64,000 nucleotides of DNA, from contig CAJBBZ010000120.1 of assembly GCA_903951445.1 (NCBI GenBank), positions 1 through 64,000 on the forward strand. The letters run 5' to 3'. Shown piece after piece: positions 44,622-51,904 of the stretch (its first letter is position 1; the number at the start of each line of letters is the position of its first letter). The notes under the pieces are model-generated. The model did not search any database. It had not been told where the DNA came from and saw only the letters and a list, made by a program, of their open reading frames with translations. This stretch comes from an uncultured beta proteobacterium (lineage in GTDB: Bacteria; Pseudomonadota; Gammaproteobacteria; Burkholderiales; Burkholderiaceae_C). The position numbers were made by a program, and so were the translations under genes.

Positions 44622-45236
44622 ATGGTCTCTCGTAGTGCAAAAACCACAAGCGCGCCCGCGCGCCATCCGCTCCCCGCCGAGCCGCCCCGCGTCGGCGATA
44701 CGCTGGCCGCACTGCGCCAGGCGCGCGCGTTGTCGCTGGACGAGCTGTCCCGCCTGGCGGGCGTGTCCAAATCCATGCTTTCGCAAATTGAGCGCGCCCA
44801 GGCCAACCCGACGGTAGCCGTGGTCTGGCGCCTGGCCAATGCCCTAGGCGTGCCGCTGGCCGATTTGCTGCACCAAGCCCCCGCGCCCCAAGCCCCGGCT
44901 ATCGCCCTGGTGCACGCCCACGCCACGCCGTCGCTGCGCAGCCCAGACGGCCTGTGCGAGCTGCGCATCCTGGGCCCGATCGAGCTGGCCGGGCAATTTG
45001 AGTGGTACGCGCTGACGGTGCAGCCCGGCGGCTCTTTGGAGTCACAAGCGCACGAAGCAGGCACCCGCGAACACCTTACAGTGCACAGCGGCGCGCTGCA
45101 AGTGCAAGCAGGTGATGTGCAGCAAAAACTGCAATCCGGCGAAACAGCGCGCTACGCCGTGGACTGCCAGCACAGCATCCGCAATCTGGGCAAAAGCGTG
45201 GTCACCGCTTGGCTGGTGGTGGTGCATCCGGCCTAA
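44622..45236 (+). CDS. XRE-family regulator with C-terminal cupin domain
   Basis: The 204-residue protein has an XRE helix-turn-helix at about residues 25-80 (LAALRQARALSLDELSRLAG, then VSKSMLSQIERAQANPTVAV), and a small beta-barrel cupin at 125-203 (WYALTVQPGGSLESQAHEAG, TREHLTVHSGALQVQAGDVQ). Such proteins commonly sense an amino acid or amine in the cupin pocket. Its divergent placement from kbl-tdh suggests control of threonine or glycine catabolism, which is inference. AAAGGA precedes the ATG. Confidence 0.9.
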   Translation: MVSRSAKTTSAPARHPLPAEPPRVGDTLAALRQARALSLDELSRLAGVSKSMLSQIERAQANPTVAVVWRLANALGVPLADLLHQAPAPQAPAIALVHAHATPSLRSPDGLCELRILGPIELAGQFEWYALTVQPGGSLESQAHEAGTREHLTVHSGALQVQAGDVQQKLQSGETARYAVDCQHSIRNLGKSVVTAWLVVVHPA

Positions 45237-45380
45237 GTACCGCGGATGCAAAGGCTTTCGTATTGGGCCAAATACCTTAAGGCGCCATAGCCAAGGCGGT
45301 TGCAAAGCGGGGGTTAGACAAGGAATCTAGGTGGTAGGCGCAGCCAGTTGCTTGCATCGCAAAAGCGCTACACTTTGCGC

Positions 45381-45662
45381 ATGAAAACTGCCACCTTGCC
45401 ATCGATTCGCGTAGAGCCCGCTTTGCGTTCTACGGTGGAGTCGGTTTTGGGTGAAGGGGAGTCGCTGTCCCAATTCGTGGAAAACGCAGTGCGCATTACG
45501 GTACAGCACCGGCAGCACCAAAGCGCTTTTGTGGCGCGCGGCCTTGCATCCTTGGCAGCGGCGCAGCAAAGCCAAGACTATGTGGACGCGGACCAAGTCT
45601 TGTCCGATTTGCGCAGCCGCTTGGCAAAGGCCCGCGCCAAAATCCCAAAGCCTGGTGCATGA
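45381..45662 (+). CDS. Antitoxin-like protein paired with a ParE-type toxin
   Basis: The 93-residue protein (starting MKTATLPSIRVEPALRSTVE, then SVLGEGESLSQFVENAVRIT) looks like a ribbon-helix-helix antitoxin of the YlcI/YnfO kind, with a helical C-terminus for the toxin. Its stop overlaps the toxin ATG (ATGA at 45659-45662). A -10-like TACACT at 45369-45374, with TTGCTT fifteen bases further upstream, would put the transcription start almost on the ATG at 45381. The mRNA may therefore be leaderless, and no ribosome-binding site is seen. Confidence 0.8.
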   Translation: MKTATLPSIRVEPALRSTVESVLGEGESLSQFVENAVRITVQHRQHQSAFVARGLASLAAAQQSQDYVDADQVLSDLRSRLAKARAKIPKPGA

Positions 45663-45979
45663 CGTTTCAGGTTCGGCTGACGCGCGAGGCGCAGGAGGAT
45701 GTGCGCGAGCTTTTTGACTTTTTACTGCATCGCGAACTGAGCCGCCCCGGCGGCGGTGATTTAAGCCTTGCCGATAAAGCGGTTGCGGCCTTGGAAAGTG
45801 GTTTTGCCACTTTGCAAAGCTCGCCTTTTACTTGCCGCAAAGCTTCCGGCAACCCGCTGTTGCGCGAGCTAATCGTTCCCTTTGGTGCGACCGGCTATGT
45901 GGCCTTGTTTGAAATTTCCGATGCGCAGACAGTGACGGTTGCGGCAGTGCGGCACCAGCGGGAAAGTGACTATCACTGA
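45659..45979 (+). CDS. RelE/ParE-family toxin
   Basis: The 106-residue protein begins FQVRLTREAQEDVRELFDFL and ends VTVAAVRHQRESDYH, the typical start and end of ParE-like toxins, with LLRELIVPFGATGYVALFEI in the core. It is coupled to the upstream antitoxin by a four-base overlap. ParE toxins inhibit gyrase, whereas RelE toxins cut mRNA; the R-H-Q-R-E-S-D-Y end resembles ParE. An inverted repeat GAGCCCG/CGGGCTC at 46016-46048 follows and may help to end transcription. Confidence 0.9.
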   Translation: MTFQVRLTREAQEDVRELFDFLLHRELSRPGGGDLSLADKAVAALESGFATLQSSPFTCRKASGNPLLRELIVPFGATGYVALFEISDAQTVTVAAVRHQRESDYH

Positions 45980-46230
45980 AGAGGATTTGCTGGCGTTCAT
46001 GTCACTTTTCTTGCTGAGCCCGAGGCCACGCAGGCCAAGGCCGGGCTCCTCATACGCAAGCGAAAAATCGTCACCCGGCCTTGGCTTGCATGTCCTCTGC
46101 GACGGGGCTTAGTGATTACATCAAGCTGGGCTAGACGTTTGGGTTTGCCGATGCACGCCTGTAGTTTTTTGGTTTCACCAGCGGTAAAAGGGGCTATCGC
46201 TACGCAAAAAACCTACTCGGGCCGAGTGGC

Positions 46231-47238
46231 TCAAAAACGCTCGTAATCCGCCAAATAGCGCCATTGCCCTGGCGCAACATCGCCTAGGCTGACGCGGCCC
46301 AAGCGGATGCGGCGCAGGGCTTGGATTTCTAAGCCAGCTAGCTCGCACAGAAACGCCGCCAAGCCTGGATGCGCGCCTTTGACCGCCAGGCGCAGAATGC
46401 TGCGGGCCTCGCTGGCGCTGCTGATACTGATTTTGGCGACGGGCAAACGTTGGCGCGGGTCGCGCAGCGCGCGCTCTATGGGCATCAGCGCGTCGGCTTG
46501 TACTTCGCCGCGCACTTCCACCATCAGTTCATGTTCCATCTGCGCCATGTCTTCTTGCAGTTTGCGCTGCACGCGCCAGTCCTGGGTGAACACCACTAGG
46601 CCGCTGGCCGCCGTTTCCAGCGGCACGCTGGCCTGTAGTTGCTTGAAGTGGCGTAGCAAAGGGCGTTGGCCGCTGGCATCATGCGGGCTGTGCTTGGCGG
46701 CTGTCACCAAATCGCGGGCAGAACGTAGTGCCGGTGCACGCGCCTGGCGTCCGCGCCCGGCGTGCGGGGCGGTCTGGCGCGGCTGGCCGCTTGAACTTGT
46801 CGGGTCGCTCTGGCGGCGCCCAAGGGCAGCGCCGGCATGGGGGTTTGAATCCATTGGGCCCGCTTCAGGCCTGGCCTCGTCTTGCACGCCATCTGGCAAG
46901 TTGGGCGGTTTATGCAAGATCAGCGTCACTTCGCCCAGCGCCATCAAGCTGGCATCTGGGTCCACGGTCACCGTCTGCGTCAGCACGCGTTGCTGCGGGA
47001 TTTCGACCACTTGGCCGTCCACGCGCACCCAGCCGCCTTCGATGGTTTGCTCGGCCTCGCGGCGCGAGCAGCCCAGCATTTGTGCCACGCGTTTGGACAG
47101 GCGCTCGCCTTCGCCAAAATTGTCGACACCGGAAGCGCTTGCCTGAGTGCGGTTGAACAACTTATCAGGACGCTCGCTATGGCCCGAGGCCTTGCCACCC
47201 TTGCTGGGGACGGCGCGTTTTGCCGGGGCCGCGCTCAT
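46231..47238 (-). CDS. RluF/RluB-like S4-domain pseudouridine synthase homologue, catalytic Asp replaced
   Basis: The 335-residue protein has an S4 RNA-binding domain (about residues 46-90: LSKRVAQMLGCSRREAEQTI, then EGGWVRVDGQVV) and a pseudouridine synthase fold of the RluB/E/F group (HFKQLQASV, LVVFTQDWRVQRKLQED, CELAGLEIQALRRIRLGRVS). The catalytic motif RLDxxTxGL appears here as PLETAASGL. Position 208, normally the essential Asp, is Glu (codon GAA at 46615-46617), and the preceding Arg is Pro. It may be inactive or act only in RNA binding. A low-complexity insert covers about residues 115-175. The start overlaps the stop of the MBL-fold gene (ATGA). Confidence 0.85.
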   Translation of the reverse strand: MSAAPAKRAVPSKGGKASGHSERPDKLFNRTQASASGVDNFGEGERLSKRVAQMLGCSRREAEQTIEGGWVRVDGQVVEIPQQRVLTQTVTVDPDASLMALGEVTLILHKPPNLPDGVQDEARPEAGPMDSNPHAGAALGRRQSDPTSSSGQPRQTAPHAGRGRQARAPALRSARDLVTAAKHSPHDASGQRPLLRHFKQLQASVPLETAASGLVVFTQDWRVQRKLQEDMAQMEHELMVEVRGEVQADALMPIERALRDPRQRLPVAKISISSASEARSILRLAVKGAHPGLAAFLCELAGLEIQALRRIRLGRVSLGDVAPGQWRYLADYERF

Positions 47239-48170
47239 GGCAGGCCGGCTTGGCTTTGCGCTAGCAGTTGGATGCGTTCCACATGCGCCAGCAGCGAGCG
47301 TTTGGCCACCGGCCATAGCCGCGCATCGACATCGTCATAAGCTAGGGGCAGCCATTGGTCCGGGTCGCCCGCGGGGTTGGCTTGCATCACGGCGGCGATC
47401 TTGGCCTCGCGCTTGAGGCGGTGGGCTTTGAGATGGGCAATCGCGCCCAGTGCGTCGGGCATCGGGTGGCCGTGGGCAGGCAGGATGAATTCCACGCTGT
47501 GCTGCACGCAAGCGGTATGCAGCAAGTCCAGCGAATCGAGGTAATTCGCCATATTGCCATCCGGCGGGTCGATCACGGTGGTGCTGCCGTTGAGGATATG
47601 GTCGCCCGAAAACAGCATGCCATCTTGCGTCAACAACAGACACACATGGTTGGCCGCGTGGCCCGGGGTGTGCAGCGCCAGCAAAGTATGTTGCGGCGCG
47701 CCATTGGCTTGCAATTGCAGCAATGCGCCATGAGCCAACACCTGGTCGGGCACAAAGTGGCTGTTGGCGCGTGCAGTGGGCGCCGAGGGCAGACCCCAAA
47801 TAGGCGGCGTATGGCCGCTGCGCTGCGTGCACAAGGCTTGCAGCGGCGCGGCGCCTGGCGAGTGGTCGGCATGCGAGTGGGTGCAGACAATGGCTTGGAT
47901 ATGGCCGCCGCTTCCATCCGCATGGCGCGCCGCGTCCCACAAGCGCGCGATGTGCTCGCCGTCGGCAGGGCCGGGGTCGATAACGAAATAACCGGTGGCC
48001 GCATCGCCCACCAAATAGCTATTGGTGCCCGGCCCGGTCATGAAGCCGGGGTTGGGCGCGGTCAGGCGTTGCAGGTTGGCGAGCAAAGGCACGGGGCGCG
48101 CGCTTTGCCATTCGCCGGGTGCGGGCAGCGCGCCAGCGGCATGGGCAAGGATCTGGGAACTTCGGGGCAT
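47235..48170 (-). CDS. MBL-fold hydrolase (LACTB2/RNase Z-like)
   Basis: The 311-residue protein has the metallo-beta-lactamase motif THSHADHSPGA, HTPGHAANHVCLLL and FSGDHILNG, and a C-terminal winged-helix-like region. The PGTNSYLVG beginning and the overall layout match the LACTB2-like group of possible RNA or thioester hydrolases. It is translationally coupled to the RluF-like gene downstream (overlap 47235-47238). The ATG at 48170 gives MPRSSQILAHAAG; the frame remains open upstream through a palindromic repeat, which is not expected to be coding. Confidence 0.85.
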   Translation of the reverse strand: MPRSSQILAHAAGALPAPGEWQSARPVPLLANLQRLTAPNPGFMTGPGTNSYLVGDAATGYFVIDPGPADGEHIARLWDAARHADGSGGHIQAIVCTHSHADHSPGAAPLQALCTQRSGHTPPIWGLPSAPTARANSHFVPDQVLAHGALLQLQANGAPQHTLLALHTPGHAANHVCLLLTQDGMLFSGDHILNGSTTVIDPPDGNMANYLDSLDLLHTACVQHSVEFILPAHGHPMPDALGAIAHLKAHRLKREAKIAAVMQANPAGDPDQWLPLAYDDVDARLWPVAKRSLLAHVERIQLLAQSQAGLP

Positions 48171-48274
48171 GGCGGCATTGTGCAGGCAAATACGCAGGCC
48201 GCTTGCGCCTTGCCGCATCAGCAGCCCGGGTTCGCTCAAAGTTTTGCCAGGGAAGCAATGCATAAATCCAAACC

Positions 48275-48365
48275 CGTTCATTGCGAGCGCAGCGAAGCAA
48301 TCCATTTTTACCTGCCAATCTTGCACTTATGGATCGCCGCGTCGCGGCGCTCCTGCGATGACGGA
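48275..48365. repeat. Palindromic interspersed repeat, copy 2
   Basis: The 91-base sequence aligns with the copy at 2244-2336 along its full length and in the same orientation, sharing GCGAGCGCAGCGAAGCAATC, the central TGCCAATC and ATGGATCGCCGCGTCGC. It lies between the divergent starts of the MBL-fold gene (48170) and dapF (48422). The two arms are imperfect reverse complements, so it can fold into a hairpin. Confidence 0.85.
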
Positions 48366-48421
48366 CTCGTGCATACGCCCCCTAGCCGCAAGCCACCCGC
48401 GCACGGCTGATAATCGGGGCT

Positions 48422-49288
48422 ATGCGAATTCCGTTTACCAAGATGCACGGCGCCGGCAATGATTTTGTGGTGCTCGATGCAACACGCGGACCCTTGGGCC
48501 TGAGCCCGGCGCATTACCGTTTTTTGGGCGACCGCCATAGAGGCGTGGGCGCGGACCAGATTCTGACGGTGGGCCCTTCGCCAGCGGCGGGCATTGATTT
48601 TGAATACAGCATCCACAACGCCGACGGCAACCAGGTAGAACAATGCGGCAACGGAGCGCGCTGTTTTGCGCGTTTTGTGCGCGAGCAAGGCCTGAGCGAT
48701 AAGACACGGCTGCGCGTCAAAACCATGAAGGGCGTGATCGAGCCCGAACTCCATGCCGATGGCCGCGTGACGGTGGACATGGGGCCACCTTCTTTTGATC
48801 TGCACGCCATCGGTTTTGACGCGCAGGGTTTAGAGGCACAGGCGCTGGGCGATGGGCAGTATTGGCCCTTGAGCCTGAACGCCACCGATAGCGTACGCAT
48901 CGGCGCGGTGTCCATAGGCAACCCGCATGCGGTGCAACTGGTGGACGATGTGGACAGCGCGCCCATTCCTGCGCAAGGGCCTTTGATTCAGCAACATGCG
49001 CGTTTTATCCACCAGGTCAATGCCGGTTTTATGCAGATCGTGAACCGCCAACAGGTGCGTTTGCGCGTCTATGAGCGCGGTGTGGGCGAGACCCTGTCGT
49101 GCGGCAGTGGTGCCTGCGCTGCGGTGGTAGCGGGGATACGCTGGGGCTTACTCGATGCGCAGGTCGATGTGCACACGCGCGGCGGCGTATTGACGATTGC
49201 CTGGGCCGGTGGCGATGCACCGGTGCTGATGACCGGCCCGGCCACTACGGTGTACCGCGGCGAGATTGAACTGCCCGAACATTTTTAA
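48422..49288 (+). CDS. dapF: Diaminopimelate epimerase
   Basis: DapF converts LL- to meso-diaminopimelate for lysine and peptidoglycan synthesis. The 288-residue protein has the two catalytic cysteines of the family: Cys75 in [11 protein letters not shown] and Cys227 in [13 protein letters not shown]. It starts with the usual [15 protein letters not shown]. Length is normal. It is the first gene of the dapF-DUF484-xerC run, an arrangement shared with many proteobacteria. Confidence 0.97.
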   Translation: MRIPFTKMHGAGNDFVVLDATRGPLGLSPAHYRFLGDRHRGVGADQILTVGPSPAAGIDFEYSIHNADGNQVEQCGNGARCFARFVREQGLSDKTRLRVKTMKGVIEPELHADGRVTVDMGPPSFDLHAIGFDAQGLEAQALGDGQYWPLSLNATDSVRIGAVSIGNPHAVQLVDDVDSAPIPAQGPLIQQHARFIHQVNAGFMQIVNRQQVRLRVYERGVGETLSCGSGACAAVVAGIRWGLLDAQVDVHTRGGVLTIAWAGGDAPVLMTGPATTVYRGEIELPEHF

Positions 49289-49313
49289 CCAAGTCTTTCA
49301 CTACAAGAACACC

Positions 49314-50012
49314 ATGAGCACACCTAGCGACCCCGATTTGAACAACCCGATTACCGAAGACGACATCGCCAATTACCTGGCCAACACGCCAGACTTTTTT
49401 CTGCGCCATGCAGACTTGCTAGCTGCCGTGCAAATCACCAGCCCGCATAGCCACCGCGCCGTCAGCCTGCAAGAGCGCCAGGCCGAAATGCTGCGCGAGA
49501 AAATCAAATTGCTCGAATCGCGCATCATGGAAATGATTCGCCACGGCAATGACAATGTGCTGCTCTCGGACAAGATACTGCGCTGGGCGCGCGGGCTCTT
49601 GCTGGTGCCACAGGCGCAAACCTTGCCAGGCATGATTAGCCAAGAAATCCGCGAGCAGTTTTCGGTGCCGCAAGTGGCGCTGCGCTTGTGGGGCCTGGAC
49701 AGCGAATACGCCGATAGCGCGTTTGTGCAAGGCGTGAGCGACGAGGCCAAGTTATTTGCCTCGTCCTTGAGCGAGCCGTTTTGCGGTCTGAACACCGGCT
49801 TTGAAGTGACCGCCTGGCTGGACAAGCCGGACACCGCTGCCTCGATCGCCATCATCCCCTTGCGCAGCGGCGATGCGGGCAGCAGCGCACCGGCTTTTGG
49901 CATGCTGGTGCTGGCCTCGATGGATGCGCAGCGCTTCCATGGCGGCATGGGCACCGACTTTTTATGCCGCATCGGCGAGGTGGCCAGCGCCGCCTTGAGC
50001 CGCTTGCGTTAA
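49314..50012 (+). CDS. DUF484-family protein
   Basis: The 232-residue protein matches DUF484, a GAF-like family found between dapF and xerC (yigA in E. coli). The conserved start is ITEDDIANYLANTPDFFLRH, then ITSPHSHRAVSLQERQAEML and a coiled-coil helix (LREKIKLLESRIMEMIRHGN). The function is not established; its fixed place beside xerC suggests a link to chromosome maintenance. The ATG at 49314, 26 bases after the dapF stop, begins the conserved region. Confidence 0.92.
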   Translation: MSTPSDPDLNNPITEDDIANYLANTPDFFLRHADLLAAVQITSPHSHRAVSLQERQAEMLREKIKLLESRIMEMIRHGNDNVLLSDKILRWARGLLLVPQAQTLPGMISQEIREQFSVPQVALRLWGLDSEYADSAFVQGVSDEAKLFASSLSEPFCGLNTGFEVTAWLDKPDTAASIAIIPLRSGDAGSSAPAFGMLVLASMDAQRFHGGMGTDFLCRIGEVASAALSRLR

Positions 50013-50033
50013 AGCGCCCCGGCGGCACAGCGC

Positions 50034-51083
50034 GTGGCCACCGACAGCGAACTGGTCGAGCGCTACCTGGAATACGTGCGCACCGAAAAGCGGCTTGCGC
50101 AGCGCACCGTCGAGTTGTACGCCTTGGATCTGGGCAAGTTACAAGACTTTGCAGCCGGTGCGACGCCGGCTAGCGCCAGCCCCGCCTCGGCGGGCGGGCG
50201 AGGCAAAAGCGGCAATGAAGCGAAAGGCTCAGGCGCACCGGCACTGGCGCTGTGCGAAGTCAGCCACCACCACATCCGCCGCTGGATCGCCATGATGCAC
50301 AGCGGCGGGCGCAGCGGGCGCGGCATTGCCTTAATTTTGAGCGGCTGGCGCGGCTTTTATGTGTGGCTGGGCCGCCAGGGCCTGGTCGCCAGCAACCCGG
50401 TGCAAGACGTGCGCGCCCCCAAAGCGCCCAAGCCCCTGCCCAAAGCCATGGGCGTCGATGACGCGGTGCAGTTTGCAGACTTTCAGAGCGAAGACGGCGC
50501 CTGGTTTGAAGCGCGCGACGCGGCCATAGTGGAGCTGCTCTACGGCAGCGGCCTGCGCGTGGGCGAGTTGGTGGGGCTGGATGTGCAGCCCGGCCCGCAG
50601 GCCAAAGGCTGGATAGACCTGCAAGAGGCGCAAGCCCATGTGCTGGGCAAAGGCGCCAAGCGGCGCGCTGTGCCGGTGGGCAGCGCGGCCTTGCGCGCGC
50701 TAGAGCGCTGGCTGGCACTGCGCGCCGCGCCGCCCGGCTTGGCCTCAGGCAGTGGCGCGCCAGTCCAGGCGCAGGCCGCTTTGGCCACCGCGCCGCAAGC
50801 AGCACTATTTACTGGGCGCAATGGCACGCGCCTGAGCGCGGCCTCGGTATGGCAACGCCTGCAACGACGCAGCCAGTTGGCGCACACCAGCGCCCCGGTG
50901 CATCCGCATATGCTGCGCCATTCCTTTGCAAGCCATGTGCTGCAATCGAGCAGCGACCTGCGCGGCGTGCAGGAATTGCTCGGCCACGCCAATATCAGCA
51001 CGACCCAGGTCTATACGCGGCTGGATTTCCAGCATTTGGCCAAGGCCTACGACGCGGCCCATCCGCGCGCCAAGTCCAAGTAA
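50034..51083 (+). CDS. xerC: Tyrosine recombinase XerC
   Basis: XerC acts with XerD at dif to resolve chromosome dimers. The 349-residue protein has the N-terminal core-binding domain and the catalytic residues Arg in LLYGSGLRVGELVGL, HxxR in HPHMLRHSFASH, His in LLGHANISTTQ, and the nucleophilic Tyr in QVYTRLD. It is longer than typical XerC (about 300) because of an Ala/Gly/Ser-rich insert at residues 41-70 and another near 235-250. The start is GTG at 50034. No dif-like site was found nearby. Confidence 0.93.
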   Translation: MATDSELVERYLEYVRTEKRLAQRTVELYALDLGKLQDFAAGATPASASPASAGGRGKSGNEAKGSGAPALALCEVSHHHIRRWIAMMHSGGRSGRGIALILSGWRGFYVWLGRQGLVASNPVQDVRAPKAPKPLPKAMGVDDAVQFADFQSEDGAWFEARDAAIVELLYGSGLRVGELVGLDVQPGPQAKGWIDLQEAQAHVLGKGAKRRAVPVGSAALRALERWLALRAAPPGLASGSGAPVQAQAALATAPQAALFTGRNGTRLSAASVWQRLQRRSQLAHTSAPVHPHMLRHSFASHVLQSSSDLRGVQELLGHANISTTQVYTRLDFQHLAKAYDAAHPRAKSK

Positions 51084-51338
51084 ACCGCAAGCCGATTACC
51101 CGCAAAAATTGCATAGCACGATTTGCCGCGTTTTTGTCTATTTTTTTAGACTTGTTCACAAAAATTATTGGCTTGCATGATTGCAGGCCTGAAGCCGTCG
51201 AAAACCGTGCCAGGCTGCGCGATGTATGCTAAGTCATTGATTTTTATAGCTAAGCGAATTTGCTTTTTTTCAAGGCATCGCGTCGAAAGCCTTGATTTTC
51301 CGAGGATTTTTGCCCGCGACGGACAGATATCAACAAAG

Positions 51339-51347
51339 TTATCCACA
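51339..51347 (+). promoter_or_regulatory. DnaA-box match TTATCCACA
   Basis: The nine bases match the DnaA box consensus exactly and are preceded by CAAAG, as is the copy at 51770, giving a shared 14-base CAAAGTTATCCACA. It is 256 bases after the xerC stop. Confidence 0.6.
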
Positions 51348-51582
51348 GATTGCGCGAATAGTGGGCCAAGTTGTTTCAAATCAATGACTTAAGCGCATTT
51401 TCGACAGTCTGCTTCAGATGCGAGGGCTAAGCGGGATTTTCACTTCACAGCGTGAAAAATGCTGCTTTTTTGCGCCAAATCGGCAGGCACAATGCATGGG
51501 CGGTGCAAAAGTGCGCCAAAGCGCCCAAGGGGAAACCTAGGGCCCGACACAGTGGGCTTGCTAGAGGGCAAAGCCGCTAGAG

Positions 51583-51591
51583 TTATGCACA
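51583..51591 (+). promoter_or_regulatory. DnaA-box-like TTATGCACA
   Basis: This site has one mismatch from TTATCCACA, in the same orientation as the two exact boxes at 51339 and 51770. On its own it would be weak evidence; its position between the other two is what makes it notable. Confidence 0.4.
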
Positions 51592-51769
51592 TCAGCGGGC
51601 GCGCTCTGGGCTGGCCAAGCAAGCGCTGCAGCCAAGCCGCCTCGCAGGGGAGAAGTACGCTAAGTGCTTGATTTGTAATAAATAAAATTTATGCTCAATT
51701 TTTAAGCAGGGTAAAGATATGCTGATTTTTCGAGGGCGGAAGGGGTTTAAATGGGGCATATCCCCAAAG

Positions 51770-51778
51770 TTATCCACA
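51770..51778 (+). promoter_or_regulatory. DnaA-box match TTATCCACA
   Basis: This is an exact DnaA-box consensus 126 bases upstream of the priA start, with the same preceding CAAAG as the box at 51339. It could be part of the priA promoter region, of a DnaA titration site, or of an origin-like element. Confidence 0.6.
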
Positions 51779-51904
51779 AAATCTGGGCATAAGGCAGCGG
51801 TGCTAATCAGATCAAGGGCTTAGCCCGTTTTCCTTCTGCTTTTTATGTACAAGACGTCCTATGTGTGATTTTCCTGTTGTGGTGCGCGCCGCGCCGCTTT
51901 GCCC

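Larger units (their letters stand above)
51228..51824. repeat. Six dispersed GCTAAG-TTGATTT motifs
   Basis: Forward copies: 51228-51243 (GCTAAGTCATTGATTT), 51249-51262 (GCTAAGCGAATTTG), 51426-51440 (GCTAAGCGGGATTTT) and 51659-51675 (GCTAAGTGCTTGATTTG). Reverse copies: 51378-51394 (read on the minus strand, GCTTAAGTCATTGATTT) and 51809-51824 (GCTAAGCCCTTGATCT). The 13-base AAGTCATTGATTT of the first copy recurs exactly inverted 134 bases later. The copies are irregularly spaced and look like binding sites for one protein, or like iterons. Confidence 0.65.
51084..51904. other. Non-coding region with DnaA-box matches and repeated GCTAAG motif
   Basis: No convincing gene is seen in these 821 bases between xerC and priA. 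The sequence is noticeably more AT-rich than its neighbours. It holds two exact TTATCCACA sequences (51339-51347, 51770-51778), one single-mismatch TTATGCACA (51583-51591), and six related motifs of form GCTAAG..TTGATTT (listed separately). It also has a hairpin GTCTA/TAGAC around a T-run near 51136. These are features of replication-control regions, but the region lies away from any dnaA gene visible here. See the findings. Confidence 0.7.

Noticed and set aside
47355-48410. Plus-strand open frame of 351 codons
   Set aside because: It is antisense to the MBL-fold gene and runs into the palindromic repeat.
51084-51904. Canonical oriC or a dif site next to xerC
   Set aside because: No dnaA, dnaN or rpmH gene is nearby, and no 28-bp dif-like sequence was found; only an origin-like element is proposed.
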